This document shows, piece after piece, positions 1-9,105 of a stretch of DNA of 64,000 nt. This DNA comes from Candidatus Scalindua sp. (lineage in GTDB: Bacteria > Planctomycetota > Brocadiia > Brocadiales > Scalinduaceae), in contig JALDRB010000010.1 in NCBI GenBank assembly GCA_031316155.1, positions 145,710 through 209,709 of the forward strand, written 5' to 3'. The notes beneath the pieces were generated by a model, which searched no databases, was not told where the DNA came from, and saw nothing but the letters and a program-made list of their open reading frames with translations. Position numbers and translations under genes: made by a program. The stretch's first letter is position 1. Each line of letters begins with the position of its first letter.

Positions 1-102
1 ACCACTCTTTCCACGGTCGCAAGTAGCCCTTTTTGAAATAGCATGTGCGACCTCCATAAAGTAGTCGTCCCATGAAGGGCGTTTATTATTTGTTCTGCTC
101 AT
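1..102 (-). CDS. dCMP/cytidine deaminase family protein (N-terminal fragment, runs off the window)
   Basis: The reverse strand reads ATG at 102 and stays open to base 1, giving 34 residues. They contain the string RPSWDDYFMEVAHAISKRAT, which is the typical N-terminus of ComEB/dCMP deaminases; the zinc-binding HAE and PCxxC motifs would lie beyond the window edge. The family converts dCMP to dUMP for thymidylate synthesis. The start lies only 13 bases after the stop of msrA on the same strand, so the two genes probably share a transcript. The identification rests on the N-terminal signature only. Confidence 0.72.
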   Translation of the reverse strand, partial: MSRTNNKRPSWDDYFMEVAHAISKRATCDRGKSG

Positions 103-115
103 ATCTTCAAGGAAA

Positions 116-733
116 TTACTGAGTATCAGTTTTCCATGTTTCTTTTAAATATTGTTCTCTACCTGATCCGGACTTATACCTATTGTATCTGACAGGGCAT
201 TTTTCATAGTATTTTTGGTGGTATTCTTCGGCCACATAAAATTTTGTTGCCGGTGTTATTTCGGTAACGATTGGTTTTTCAAATCTTTCTGACTGTTCCA
301 TTACAATTTTTGATAATTCAGCGGTTCGATGCTGTTCTTCGCTGTGATAGAAAATGGCCGTTCTATATTGCGTGCCGGCGTCTGCAAATTGTCTGTTACG
401 TGTTGTGGGATCAATGTTTCTCCAGAAAACATCTAATAATTCGGAATAGGTTATTCGTGAGGGATCGTATAAAATCTCAATGGCCTCAGTGTGTCCTGTA
501 CTGCCAGCGCAAACTTCTTCATAAGTGGGATCCTCCTTGTGGCCACCGGTATAGCCAACAGATGTTGAAACTACACCCTCCAAATCATCAAAAGGGTGCT
601 GCATACACCAGAAACACCCCCCTGCGAAGGTTGCTTTTTCTTGCTTTGTGTTACGACTCTCGATATCGGCCATAACTGAACGCATGGTAAACATTATAAC
701 AAAATTCAGCAGGAACGGTATGAAATTATTCAT
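116..733 (-). CDS. msrA: Peptide methionine sulfoxide reductase MsrA, probably exported
   Basis: The 205-residue product reduces methionine-S-sulfoxide in oxidised proteins. The catalytic GCFWC motif is at about residues 39-43 and is followed by the family signatures VGYTGG, TGHTEAIEI and AEEYHQKYY. A hydrophobic N-terminus (about residues 4-22) precedes the domain, so the protein is probably exported or membrane-anchored, which is inference. The start at 733 is supported by a GAGG ribosome-binding site a few bases upstream. It appears to be co-transcribed with the downstream dCMP deaminase. Length matches MsrA plus a leader. Confidence 0.93.
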   Translation of the reverse strand: MNNFIPFLLNFVIMFTMRSVMADIESRNTKQEKATFAGGCFWCMQHPFDDLEGVVSTSVGYTGGHKEDPTYEEVCAGSTGHTEAIEILYDPSRITYSELLDVFWRNIDPTTRNRQFADAGTQYRTAIFYHSEEQHRTAELSKIVMEQSERFEKPIVTEITPATKFYVAEEYHQKYYEKCPVRYNRYKSGSGREQYLKETWKTDTQ

Positions 734-851
734 ACATAGCCTCTTTTTCCCATGAAATAAGGTATGGCTCTATGCAGTAGAAATTATCACATACTCGTGT
801 AAATTGCAAAATGTTTTGTTTTTGTTTGTTTTTGTTAAGAGCCACTTTATT

Positions 852-2174
852 CTATGAATTGCGATTATCAATCTTTTTCAGATACTTAAATTTTTGAGTG
901 AGAGAACCATTTTGAGTAACAACAGCGTTCCGAATGACATTCGGCAGGGCATGATGATTTGTAACGTCAGTAATTCCGTGGACTGCGATTTGATACACAA
1001 AATCCCGGATCTGTTCCGCAAATTCCGTTGAGGATTCTCTGGGAAATTCACAAGGTAAATTGTCAATGGCCATTACGGCAATCCCGCTTTTTTTCAGATC
1101 ATTGGTTATTTTTCCTGAAACGGGATCATAAACATAAGCAGGTTCTGCTGCAGTGGTGACCCTTTTGGTAATTTGTACTGTACCGCCTATGTCGCATGAT
1201 AAATCACCAATTACTGACAAACGAAAATCGGTATTCACACGGGAAAGCTTTCTCAGCATGTTTTCTGGTAACAGACGTGGATAACGACTGTCCCAGTAGC
1301 TGGCATTAATAAGGATAGTAATATATGGGAGAAATGTATCTAGATTTGACTCAAATCGCTCCGGGTGTTGAAGGTATTCTTCAAAGTAAAAGTTCTTGCC
1401 CTTTTTGGACCTGAGTATTTCTTCCCGCTGGAAAACAAGCTTGTAAATTGTTTTTTTGTGTGAGCACCTGCTGTGGACCAGCGACTCTATATCCTTAGGA
1501 TGTATATCAACTGCCCCAATGTGTTCAAGCATCTCCTGTGCTCCCCTTGAGACATTCCCGTGTCCGAGAATCCCGATCACAAGGGGCACAAGTTTTTTAT
1601 TAAAACCTTTTCGTTTAATAGTTTCAGCTACAAGATCAAGAGCCTTTTTTGCAGAACGATAATTACCGTAATAAAGTGCATTATTTACCTCTGAGAAGGG
1701 ATTAGGGTTTCCCTGAAGCTTTTGTTTCAGGCCGAACACATGCAGCGTATCAACCATTCCACAGATACCTGCAAATCTTCCGAAATAAACCAGTCTCTGT
1801 CCGAGGGAACCGATTATATGCTCATAATCAATGAGCGTGATTTTCTTTTTAAGGAATGCGGCAAGAAGCTTCCGGTTATATTTCTGTCCCTTGGTAGTAT
1901 GAGAAAATACCATATAAATGGTTTCAGGTATCAATGTCTCAATAGGTGGTTCTTTTATACCCAAAAGGAGTTTAGCTTTTTGAAATTTTGAGACAATTTT
2001 AGCACCCGCACGCTTATATTGAGAATCATTATAAATCCGCAGGTTACTGGTGGCAACTTCAACCTGAATATTTTTTTTGATCAGCCACGCAACATCTTCG
2101 GGCCTTAGGGGTGTCCTTCGCTCCCATATATTTTTTGATTCAGGCAAAATGCCGACGACAAGACTCATTCTCAT
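852..2174 (-). CDS. Lysine-ketoglutarate reductase / saccharopine dehydrogenase-like protein
   Basis: The protein has about 440 residues. It begins with an alanine dehydrogenase/PNT-type N-terminal domain (VGILPESKNIWERRTPLRPE), as in the LKR half of alpha-aminoadipic semialdehyde synthase. The Rossmann segment IGILGHGNVSRGAQEMLEHIGA and the C-terminal DLSCDIGGTVQITKRVT also match that family. The enzyme probably acts in lysine or saccharopine metabolism; the exact reaction is inferred from the family. The frame stays open to 2261, but the 29 extra residues look basic and unconserved, so I prefer an ATG at 2174 or 2168. No strong ribosome-binding site decides between them. No second saccharopine dehydrogenase domain is present. 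Confidence 0.78.
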   Translation of the reverse strand: MRMSLVVGILPESKNIWERRTPLRPEDVAWLIKKNIQVEVATSNLRIYNDSQYKRAGAKIVSKFQKAKLLLGIKEPPIETLIPETIYMVFSHTTKGQKYNRKLLAAFLKKKITLIDYEHIIGSLGQRLVYFGRFAGICGMVDTLHVFGLKQKLQGNPNPFSEVNNALYYGNYRSAKKALDLVAETIKRKGFNKKLVPLVIGILGHGNVSRGAQEMLEHIGAVDIHPKDIESLVHSRCSHKKTIYKLVFQREEILRSKKGKNFYFEEYLQHPERFESNLDTFLPYITILINASYWDSRYPRLLPENMLRKLSRVNTDFRLSVIGDLSCDIGGTVQITKRVTTAAEPAYVYDPVSGKITNDLKKSGIAVMAIDNLPCEFPRESSTEFAEQIRDFVYQIAVHGITDVTNHHALPNVIRNAVVTQNGSLTQKFKYLKKIDNRNS

Positions 2175-2261
2175 AATAGTGTTGATCTGTTGTGTTTTTT
2201 TCCTGTCTTCACTCCTTTTACTCGAAGTAAAATTACCACAAGCCCTTTGTAACATTCGCAT

Positions 2262-2573
2262 AGATCATGGATATAAGAACTGAGATTAAGTTTCCAACGA
2301 AAAAATAGGTATTAGATATATCAAGTTCCTTTCCCTCATGTAGTCTGATTTTCAATTTAAGTGCCAAACGTAACAATTTGGTCACCCCTTGAAATTTATC
2401 TCCCAAAGTGGTTTCGTTCTTACTTTGTGTTTTGTTTAAACGTTACATAAAGGTTTAAATCTCCTTACTGATACATGATCGAAAACGAGAGGAAAAGATC
2501 CTCTCAACGACGATGGGTAAAAAGGGAATCTCCTCTCTCTCATAAACAGTTATCAAAGGAATGAAAAGGTTGT
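2262..2573. other. Intergenic region between typA and the LKR-like gene
   Basis: This 312-base stretch is AT-rich and has no convincing reading frame. It holds the typA terminator-like hairpin at 2482-2505 and presumably the promoter of the LKR-like gene, which I cannot place with confidence. Confidence 0.5.
2482..2505 (-). terminator. Probable rho-independent terminator of typA
   Basis: Read on the minus strand, a perfect 7-bp stem GAGAGGA/TCCTCTC with a 5-base loop is followed by GTTTTC. It lies about 70 bases past the typA stop at 2574. The T-tract is short, so termination may be weak. Confidence 0.5.
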
Positions 2574-4397
2574 TTAAATCGAGAGATCCTTTGTCGTTTT
2601 CTGCCGTTTACGGTCATTCTCCTTTAACAATTTCTTTCTGAGTCGAAAAGTCTTTGGTGTGATCTCTATGAGTTCGTCATCTTCTATGTATTCCAATGCC
2701 ATTTCCAGTGACAGCTCCCTTGGAGGGGCTAGTTTTATTCCCTTATCCGCTGTTGCAGATCGTATGTTCGTAGCCTTTTTTGCACGGCAGGCATTCACGG
2801 CTATATCATTTTGTTCACAGTGTTCACCAATGATCATTCCTTCATACACTTTAAAGCCAGGTTTAAAAAACATCACTCCCCGTTCGCGTAATCCATCCAG
2901 AGCATATGCTGTTGTTTCACCAGTAGAAGAGGACACAAGGACACCTTGTGTCCTGTGTGGTATAACACCCTTAAAATACTCGTATTCGTGAAAATTGTGG
3001 TACATTACGGCATTACCCTGTGTAGAACGCAGGAGTCTTAACCTCAAACCCACCAAACCGCGTGAAGGAATCTTAAATTCAAAATGTGTACGGGTATTAA
3101 CTTCTCTCATGTTCAACAATTCTCCCTTACGGATTCCCAATAGGGAGATAACCTGGCCTTCGAACTCTTTAGGGACATCGATTACTACGATTTCGACCGG
3201 CTCTGCTTTTTTCCCATTAATTTCCTTGAAAATTACCTTTGGTTTTGAAACCTGAAGTTCATAGCCCTCTCTTCTCATATTCTCTATTAATACAGACAGG
3301 TGCAACAAACCTCTTCCTGAAACATGAAAAGATTCGGTACTATTTGTGTCATGTACTTTTAGAGAGACATTGGAACGCAGTTCTCTATAGAGCCTTTCTC
3401 TCAAGTTTCTGCTTGTTACGTATTTTCCATCAAGGCCTGCAAATGGAGAGTCATTAACAGAAAATATCATGGTTAACGTAGGTTCATCAATTTCGATAAT
3501 AGGGAGAGGTTTGGGGTCTTCCGTACTCGCCAGTGTATCTCCAATTTCAATATTTTCTATTCCCGTTATCGCTACAATATCTCCGGCCGGTGCGCTTTGT
3601 ACCCGTTCACGTCCCAGTCCGACAAAGGAATAGATGTCTCTTACTCTCTCGTTAGATCTTCCACCATTTCTACTGAACCATACGACTCCGGTATTTGATC
3701 GTATGCTTCCATTTACAATCTTTCCGATTCCTATTTTACCTTCGTATTCGCTGTAATCCAGGGTGTGAACGAGCATCTGAAATGGTTTATCAAGGCTTAC
3801 GTTTGGTTGTGGGATATGCGTGAGAATAGCATCGAACAGAGGTGTTAAATCAATATTTTCATCCTCTATTTCACGTTTTGCGTAACCGTTCCTGGCACTC
3901 GCGTATATGACAGGGAAATCAAGTTGGCTGTCATTAGCGTTCAAGTCTACAAACAGATCAAATATCTCCTCCAGGACATCAGATGGCCTTGCATCAGACC
4001 TGTCAATTTTGTTAATTACGACAATTGGTTTGAGATGGAAATCAAGAGCCTTCTGTAAAACGTACCTCGTCTGGGGCATTGGTCCTTCATACGAGTCCAC
4101 CAGTAAGAGAACACCTTCTGCCATCTTTAAAATACGCTCAACCTCACCTCCAAAGTCAGAATGCCCAGGTGTATCTATGATATTGAATTTAATACCTTTA
4201 TACTGAATTGAAAAATTTTTAGCAACAATCGTGATACCTCGTTCTTTTTCCTGATCATTAGAATCAAGAACACGTTCAGCCACCTCTTGATTTGAACGAA
4301 ATACTCCTGTCTGTTTTAACATCTGATCTACAAGCGTTGTTTTTCCGTGATCCACGTGTGCAATAATTGCGATATTTCTCATCTCTTTCTGTTCCAT
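2574..4397 (-). CDS. typA: Ribosome-binding GTPase TypA/BipA
   Basis: The 607-residue protein belongs to the elongation-factor-G-like GTPases that bind ribosomes under stress and assist 50S assembly. Visible GTPase motifs are AHVDHGKTT (G1), RGITI (G2), DTPGHSDF (G3) and NKID (G4). They are followed by EF-Tu domain 2 and the BipA-specific C-terminal region. Length equals that of E. coli BipA. The start ATGGAACAG at 4397 has an AAGGAG about 14 bases upstream; the ATG at 4382 is an alternative. The gene appears complete and transcribed alone or with the downstream hairpin as terminator. Confidence 0.96.
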   Translation of the reverse strand: MEQKEMRNIAIIAHVDHGKTTLVDQMLKQTGVFRSNQEVAERVLDSNDQEKERGITIVAKNFSIQYKGIKFNIIDTPGHSDFGGEVERILKMAEGVLLLVDSYEGPMPQTRYVLQKALDFHLKPIVVINKIDRSDARPSDVLEEIFDLFVDLNANDSQLDFPVIYASARNGYAKREIEDENIDLTPLFDAILTHIPQPNVSLDKPFQMLVHTLDYSEYEGKIGIGKIVNGSIRSNTGVVWFSRNGGRSNERVRDIYSFVGLGRERVQSAPAGDIVAITGIENIEIGDTLASTEDPKPLPIIEIDEPTLTMIFSVNDSPFAGLDGKYVTSRNLRERLYRELRSNVSLKVHDTNSTESFHVSGRGLLHLSVLIENMRREGYELQVSKPKVIFKEINGKKAEPVEIVVIDVPKEFEGQVISLLGIRKGELLNMREVNTRTHFEFKIPSRGLVGLRLRLLRSTQGNAVMYHNFHEYEYFKGVIPHRTQGVLVSSSTGETTAYALDGLRERGVMFFKPGFKVYEGMIIGEHCEQNDIAVNACRAKKATNIRSATADKGIKLAPPRELSLEMALEYIEDDELIEITPKTFRLRKKLLKENDRKRQKTTKDLSI

Positions 4398-4441
4398 GTG
4401 TTTCTTATGAACTCCTTCATTTCCAATTGTTTATAATAAAT

Positions 4442-5044
4442 TTATTTCTGGCTCCATGTTCCTTTCTGATCCTTAAACCAGTCGCCCACTTTAGCCTTGT
4501 CCCTACGAGTTTGTGCAAAGATTGTCTTTATCTTTTCAATCTCTGACAGTGAAATCTTGTTTGCAGTAGCTAATTCCTTATAAAGCATTTCCCGGTCACT
4601 GTTTTCCGCACTCAACAATCTTTTAACAGTTCTGATATCTTCTCCGGTAAGACCTCCCATATCCCGAATAACGAGAGTACCGTCATAGCTTTCTCCAACT
4701 ACACCAATATCATTAAAACGCACAATTTCTTGATATCTCGTCTTCATTCTCTCAATTATCGTCCGTATAGCAGGAGTCGTTATATTGAGATCGATATTCT
4801 CCGCGTAAACTGTACTATTTCCAATAGAATACTGGGGAATAGTTTTCCAGAATTGGCTTTGCTGTTTATTCTCTTCAGGTATTGTCTGAGGTTCTTCTCC
4901 ACTTTTAATTTCATTAATGATTTTTTCGGCCGCCTTTTCAACTGCTTCTGTTGGGAAATAGATGTTGACCGTAATAACAGCACAGTTAACGACAAAGAAT
5001 ACCAATAATGGAATCCAAAAATATTTTACCGTTTGTCTTTTCAT
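4442..5044 (-). CDS. YdbL-like (DUF1318) lipoprotein
   Basis: The 200-residue product starts with a lipoprotein signal: a hydrophobic stretch at residues 10-20, then VVNC with Cys21 as the likely lipidated residue. After it comes AVITVNIYFP, a segment typical of DUF1318 proteins. The C-terminal part (ATANKISLSEIEKI ... KVGDWFKDQKGTWSQK) resembles the end of E. coli YdbL. In E. coli ydbL sits with ydbH and ynbE, a system linked to lipid transport between the two membranes. Here a YdbH-like gene lies upstream on the same strand, 536 bases away, separated by a repeat. The start has a GGGAG ribosome-binding site. Confidence 0.75.
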   Translation of the reverse strand: MKRQTVKYFWIPLLVFFVVNCAVITVNIYFPTEAVEKAAEKIINEIKSGEEPQTIPEENKQQSQFWKTIPQYSIGNSTVYAENIDLNITTPAIRTIIERMKTRYQEIVRFNDIGVVGESYDGTLVIRDMGGLTGEDIRTVKRLLSAENSDREMLYKELATANKISLSEIEKIKTIFAQTRRDKAKVGDWFKDQKGTWSQK

Positions 5045-5580
5045 TTATTACTCCCTTCAAAGATAACTTAGCACCTTTCGGGCGCCAGAATGAATTTTAG
5101 ATTGTTTTATACTCATCTGATAATGGTTTTCGGATAAAATCCGGTATAAATATTGAGCGAGTAAAGTCCTCGGCGCCTTTTGTCCAGGGATACCTTCACC
5201 AAGATTTGGTTTCCAGCCTGCCTGTGCGATGCACGCAGACAGGTAAAACCGAAAACCAAATCGGTTTTAGTATATAATTGTAAACCCATATCTGTAAAAT
5301 ACTACATACCATATCTTAAAATTCCTATATTTCCCGTCTGAGTGAGAAAATATTGTTACGTGGTGAAGCTGTTGAGGAACTTCCCAAATATCTGACAAAC
5401 GAACAGCAAATGAGCAGAAATAGTACCATAAGTTACTGAATTACTCAATAAGATAAATCGTAATGAAGGTTTGGAGGCGGCAGTGCAGTATACTTGATTT
5501 CCTTCTGCCGGAGAGTTGTGATTAGAATCTGAAAGTGTAATAAAACAGTCTGTAGAGCATAATCACCGTTTATATGTTTA
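5045..5580. other. Gap between ydbH-like and ydbL-like genes, no ynbE found
   Basis: The gap contains dispersed repeat A1 (5108-5276). The remaining roughly 300 bases hold no frame resembling the small lipoprotein YnbE that normally sits between ydbH and ydbL. No other feature was recognised. Confidence 0.5.
5108..5276 (+). repeat. Dispersed repeat family A, copy 1
   Basis: This copy runs from TATACTCATCTGATAATGG to TCGGTTTTAGTATATA. It contains the family core GAGTAAAGTCCTCGGCGCC, the downstream GGGATACCTTCACCAAG, and a hairpin arm CCTGTGCGATGCACGCAGACAGG-like near 5220-5243. Terminal stretches around GGTTTTCGG and CCGAAAACC are complementary, so the whole unit can fold back. Other copies lie at 8634-8795, 10872-11013 and 56131-56333. 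No reading frame is conserved across copies. Confidence 0.85.
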
Positions 5581-8500
5581 TTATTTAAACTGTAGCTGAG
5601 TATCTTCAAAATTGGAACTCAAGATCCCCATAAATGAAGTAACAAATTTTTTATAGGGTATTTTCTTGTTCGCATCGTGAAAGACAATTTCGAGTTTCTT
5701 CAGCCCTGCACCTTTCATAAAAAGATCTTTACCTCCTTCTCTGACGGCACCTCTCAGGGTAATGTAATCGTTTTTCAGAACGGCGTGCAGACCCATTACC
5801 GAATAACGGTAATTTGTGAGACCGACTGTCTCCAGCACGGTTCCAATACCGGGAACAAATTTCTTCAGGAATTTTGCACTCACCGTTTGTTTCGTATCTG
5901 CAGCCTGATCTGTCTTTAAAAGTATATTAAAACCGGAAGGTTCTCCGGCAACGAATCTGAAATCCTTTATCTCTCCGTTTACGATTCCCGTAATGGCTCC
6001 CCATTCTCGATACGTATCAGACATCTCTCCCAGGTTCAGACTGTTAATTTCTGCTGAAAACCCGATGCCCATGAGAGGGGTGAGAAAATTGTTTACTCTG
6101 AAATTGCTTATGGTGATATTTCCTCCGAAGAGATCAATTTTCATTTCACCTTGAGAATAAAGCCGATCTCTTTTCTGCACAAAAGGGAGGAGAGAACTGT
6201 TTAAGGTTCCCACTGTTGGTGTTAAGTTATACGTGGCTGTGATCTCTTCAAGGTTAATATCCTGAAACTGAAATGCTAATTTAATTTTTCGATCGGGGTT
6301 TATCATGTTTTCCACAGAAACATCTTTGATCTCTATTGCTCCCCCAAAGATTGGAATTTTCAACGAATCTTTGATAAAGAAATTGTTTGTAATTATAATG
6401 GGACTCAAGTTTAAATCTACTATTTCAAGAGGGCCCTGAGTTATTTTCTTTATTTTCACTGTTCCATATCGTGTGTCTGGGACATCCTGTTTTTGAATTG
6501 GGTCTTTTGACAGAGGATAAGAAATTGAAATGGGAAGATCAACATTAAGATCGTCCAGAGAAAAATCTTTTAAGGTAACGTTTGATTCTTTTATGTTGAT
6601 ATTCCCGTCAACATCCATACTGTTTTGAGAGCCAAATACGTGAAACTGCCCGTTAAATTTTCCCTCTATGCGGGACTGAAACAGTGAGGGATGTGAATAT
6701 TGAATCGTATCTTTTACGAAGGTCTCAAAGAGGGAAGTATGAGACAATTCCTTCATTACAACATGTATATCCATATGCGGTTTTTCTGTCAGGCTGAGTA
6801 GCTCTCCATCAATGGTGATTGTCCCTATATCCTCCCATGATAATGCACCTCTGATGTTTGAAAGGTTTTTATTCTCGGGTGCATAACCTCCTGAAAAGGA
6901 AAAGAGTGTCTGTCTGTTTTTCATATCAGTAGTAAAAGAGCCAAGCTGTATAAGAAAGGGTTCGAGTACGCAATTAGTGTGAAATGAGAATCGATTGAAC
7001 AGCGAGTCTATGGTAAGGTCTACTTTGATGTTTCCGTCAATGTTTTCTCCAAAATAGTCATAGTCTGGTGAGTTAAAACCAAGATCTGCCAGGGAAATGT
7101 TGGTACTTATTGTTGTTCCATCTGTTTTCTTCTCATTTTCTGGAATTAAGGCTATGTCCAGAGAAATACAGCCATTGAACTCCCACTCTTTATAAAATTC
7201 GGGTATGAGGTATTTCAGAGTTTTTGATAATTTATTGCAGTCTATTTCATCTATCTTGATGGTTGAATTACTGAGAGCCTTTTTCCCCATGTCGAATGTT
7301 CCGGAAAGAAATATCGGGTCTGAAAATTTAGTTTGTATAGATACCTCGATATTTATGTTATTCGGTTGATCCAGATTCAGGTTCATCTGCAAATCTGATA
7401 TAAGTTCATCGATAGGGTATGGGTGATTATCGAAAAAGAGGCTACCCTTCATTGCATGAGAAGAGACTGTTGCTGTATTCGGATATTCCATGGAAAAATG
7501 GATGGGGATGTCTATGGTCATCATTTGTTGACCTTCTATCGAAAACTGACCTCCCTTTATGATACATGTTCCCTCTGCATCTGTTTTGTCATTCAAGGCA
7601 TAAGGTGAAATGATTGCCACAAAGGGGATTTCAAGATACTTTGCTTCAAAGATCAATCTTTTATTCGTAACCGTGAGATCGTTTACAGATATATTTGCTG
7701 TCACTCTAAATTTGTTGAGATCGCCCTTAACAGTAAGTTCAACGTTAGCCGTTCCTGTTAAGGTTGGTAAGGAAATATTCTTCATGCCCAATTCAGTCAG
7801 AATAGGGAGGATTGCGCTGATTGTAATGTTCCGAGAATTTACCATGAAATCCAGGCTAGGGTTTGCCGTGAGTGAACGGGCATTTCCACCAATCTTGAGT
7901 ACACCAATTTGATCTAAGACAACGTGTGAAGTGTTATCCAGAATTAACTTGTCATTCATCAGGTCATATCTGCCATCCATTGTAACTTGACCGGTAACAC
8001 TTGAAAGAGCATCTGGAGAAGTTGCAATGGAAATTGTACTGGATAATGAAAATTCTGGCTTTCCATCAGGTTGAAAATTGGTGATGTGCATGTCAGTTCC
8101 GGAGAGCACTATTGTTCTGTTTCTCTGCTTCAGTCTCATCGTAGTATTATTAAGAGTTACATCCTCAATATTGATGTAATCCGGGATCCAATCTTTGATA
8201 CTCAGTGCAGGTTCTTCTGTATCATGAAGATCTGTTGATTGTGCCGGTCTCATCTTATCAGCTTCAAGGGCAACATCAAAGGTGGTATCTGAAAGGGAGA
8301 TGTTTTGTATGTTACCTTTCACTATCCCCAAGAGTTTGTATTGTATGGCAAAAGTTTTACACGTGAAAGCAAATGGTTTCTCAAACCCTGAACTCTCTAT
8401 ACTTATATCATGAAAGGTTATTCCGGAAAAGACGTTCACATGGACATGGCCGATATTGACATCAAGGTCTGCTATCTTGTGAATCTGTTGTTCAAGCAGA

Positions 8501-8610
8501 AAGATTAATTTGTCGTTATTTATTAATATGATGAAGGTTAAGATAGTCGTTATCATTAAGATGAAAAGAGTAGAGAGTATGATGGCAATTTTTACCTTTA
8601 AGCTTCTCAT
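5581..8610 (-). CDS. Large AsmA/YdbH-like inner-membrane-anchored envelope protein
   Basis: The 1009-residue protein has one N-terminal membrane anchor (about residues 8-30). A very long beta-rich periplasmic region follows, made of repeated 'DG/GN...I' strands typical of AsmA/TamB/YdbH bridge proteins that carry phospholipids between membranes. The C-terminal part (SVMGLHAVLKNDYITLRGAV) fits AsmA-like C-termini. Pairing with a DUF1318 YdbL-like gene on the same strand argues for YdbH rather than AsmA or TamB; this is inference. The length exceeds E. coli YdbH (about 880 residues). No strong ribosome-binding site precedes the ATG at 8610. Confidence 0.72.
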   Translation of the reverse strand: MRSLKVKIAIILSTLFILMITTILTFIILINNDKLIFLLEQQIHKIADLDVNIGHVHVNVFSGITFHDISIESSGFEKPFAFTCKTFAIQYKLLGIVKGNIQNISLSDTTFDVALEADKMRPAQSTDLHDTEEPALSIKDWIPDYINIEDVTLNNTTMRLKQRNRTIVLSGTDMHITNFQPDGKPEFSLSSTISIATSPDALSSVTGQVTMDGRYDLMNDKLILDNTSHVVLDQIGVLKIGGNARSLTANPSLDFMVNSRNITISAILPILTELGMKNISLPTLTGTANVELTVKGDLNKFRVTANISVNDLTVTNKRLIFEAKYLEIPFVAIISPYALNDKTDAEGTCIIKGGQFSIEGQQMMTIDIPIHFSMEYPNTATVSSHAMKGSLFFDNHPYPIDELISDLQMNLNLDQPNNINIEVSIQTKFSDPIFLSGTFDMGKKALSNSTIKIDEIDCNKLSKTLKYLIPEFYKEWEFNGCISLDIALIPENEKKTDGTTISTNISLADLGFNSPDYDYFGENIDGNIKVDLTIDSLFNRFSFHTNCVLEPFLIQLGSFTTDMKNRQTLFSFSGGYAPENKNLSNIRGALSWEDIGTITIDGELLSLTEKPHMDIHVVMKELSHTSLFETFVKDTIQYSHPSLFQSRIEGKFNGQFHVFGSQNSMDVDGNINIKESNVTLKDFSLDDLNVDLPISISYPLSKDPIQKQDVPDTRYGTVKIKKITQGPLEIVDLNLSPIIITNNFFIKDSLKIPIFGGAIEIKDVSVENMINPDRKIKLAFQFQDINLEEITATYNLTPTVGTLNSSLLPFVQKRDRLYSQGEMKIDLFGGNITISNFRVNNFLTPLMGIGFSAEINSLNLGEMSDTYREWGAITGIVNGEIKDFRFVAGEPSGFNILLKTDQAADTKQTVSAKFLKKFVPGIGTVLETVGLTNYRYSVMGLHAVLKNDYITLRGAVREGGKDLFMKGAGLKKLEIVFHDANKKIPYKKFVTSFMGILSSNFEDTQLQFK

Positions 8611-8633
8611 TGTCTATCAATAAAATGTTATGA

Positions 8634-8795
8634 TATACTAAAACCGATTTGGTTTTCGGTTTTACCTGTATGCGTGCATCGCACAGGTAGGCTGAAAACC
8701 AAATCTTGGTGAAGGTATCCCCGGACCAGGCGCCGAGGACTTTACTCGCTCAATTTTATCTCGGATTTTATCCGAAAACCATTATGAGATGAGTA
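8634..8795 (-). repeat. Dispersed repeat family A, copy 2
   Basis: This is the reverse-oriented copy, starting TATACTAAAACCGATTTGG and ending TTATGAGATGAGTA. The core reads AAATCTTGGTGAAGGTATCC and GCGCCGAGGACTTTACTCGC on the plus strand. A hairpin arm TACCTGTATGCGTGCATCGC / GCACAGGTA is present. Copies 1 and 2 flank the ydbH-like gene in opposite orientation. Confidence 0.85.
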
Positions 8796-8931
8796 AATCA
8801 CGTGATTCTGAGGATTAAAGCTCCTGCTGTAAAAAACGCTATAAACCTGAATATTTCCGAATATTACAACAAATCCACGATAGGTCTTGATTATAATTAT
8901 ATCGAGATCTTACAAAAATAGCAGGAATTTC

Positions 8932-9105
8932 ATGGAAAAGATTGCTGAAAAGCATAATCTGTTCCTGGTACTTCTTTACGGATCTTATGCACGGGGGAGA
9001 TTCGGAAAGATAGAGACATTAATATTGCAGTATTAAGGGTTAGACCAATTTCTTTTAAAGACCTGATCAGCCTGAACAACGAATTTTCGGGTAATTCTTT
9101 GCCAG
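8932..9105 (+). pseudogene. MNT-type nucleotidyltransferase remnant (frameshifted)
   Basis: An ATG at 8932 reads MEKIAEKHNLFLVLLYGSYA RG, which holds the GSxxxG signature of minimal nucleotidyltransferases (antitoxin side of HEPN/MNT pairs). After about residue 26 the frame is lost; shifting frame gives KDRDINIAVLRV, matching the family's SDIDIAV aspartate motif, then FKDLISLNNEF. The remainder runs into the 3' end of lpxD. No HEPN partner is seen. This appears to be a decayed gene. Confidence 0.7.
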
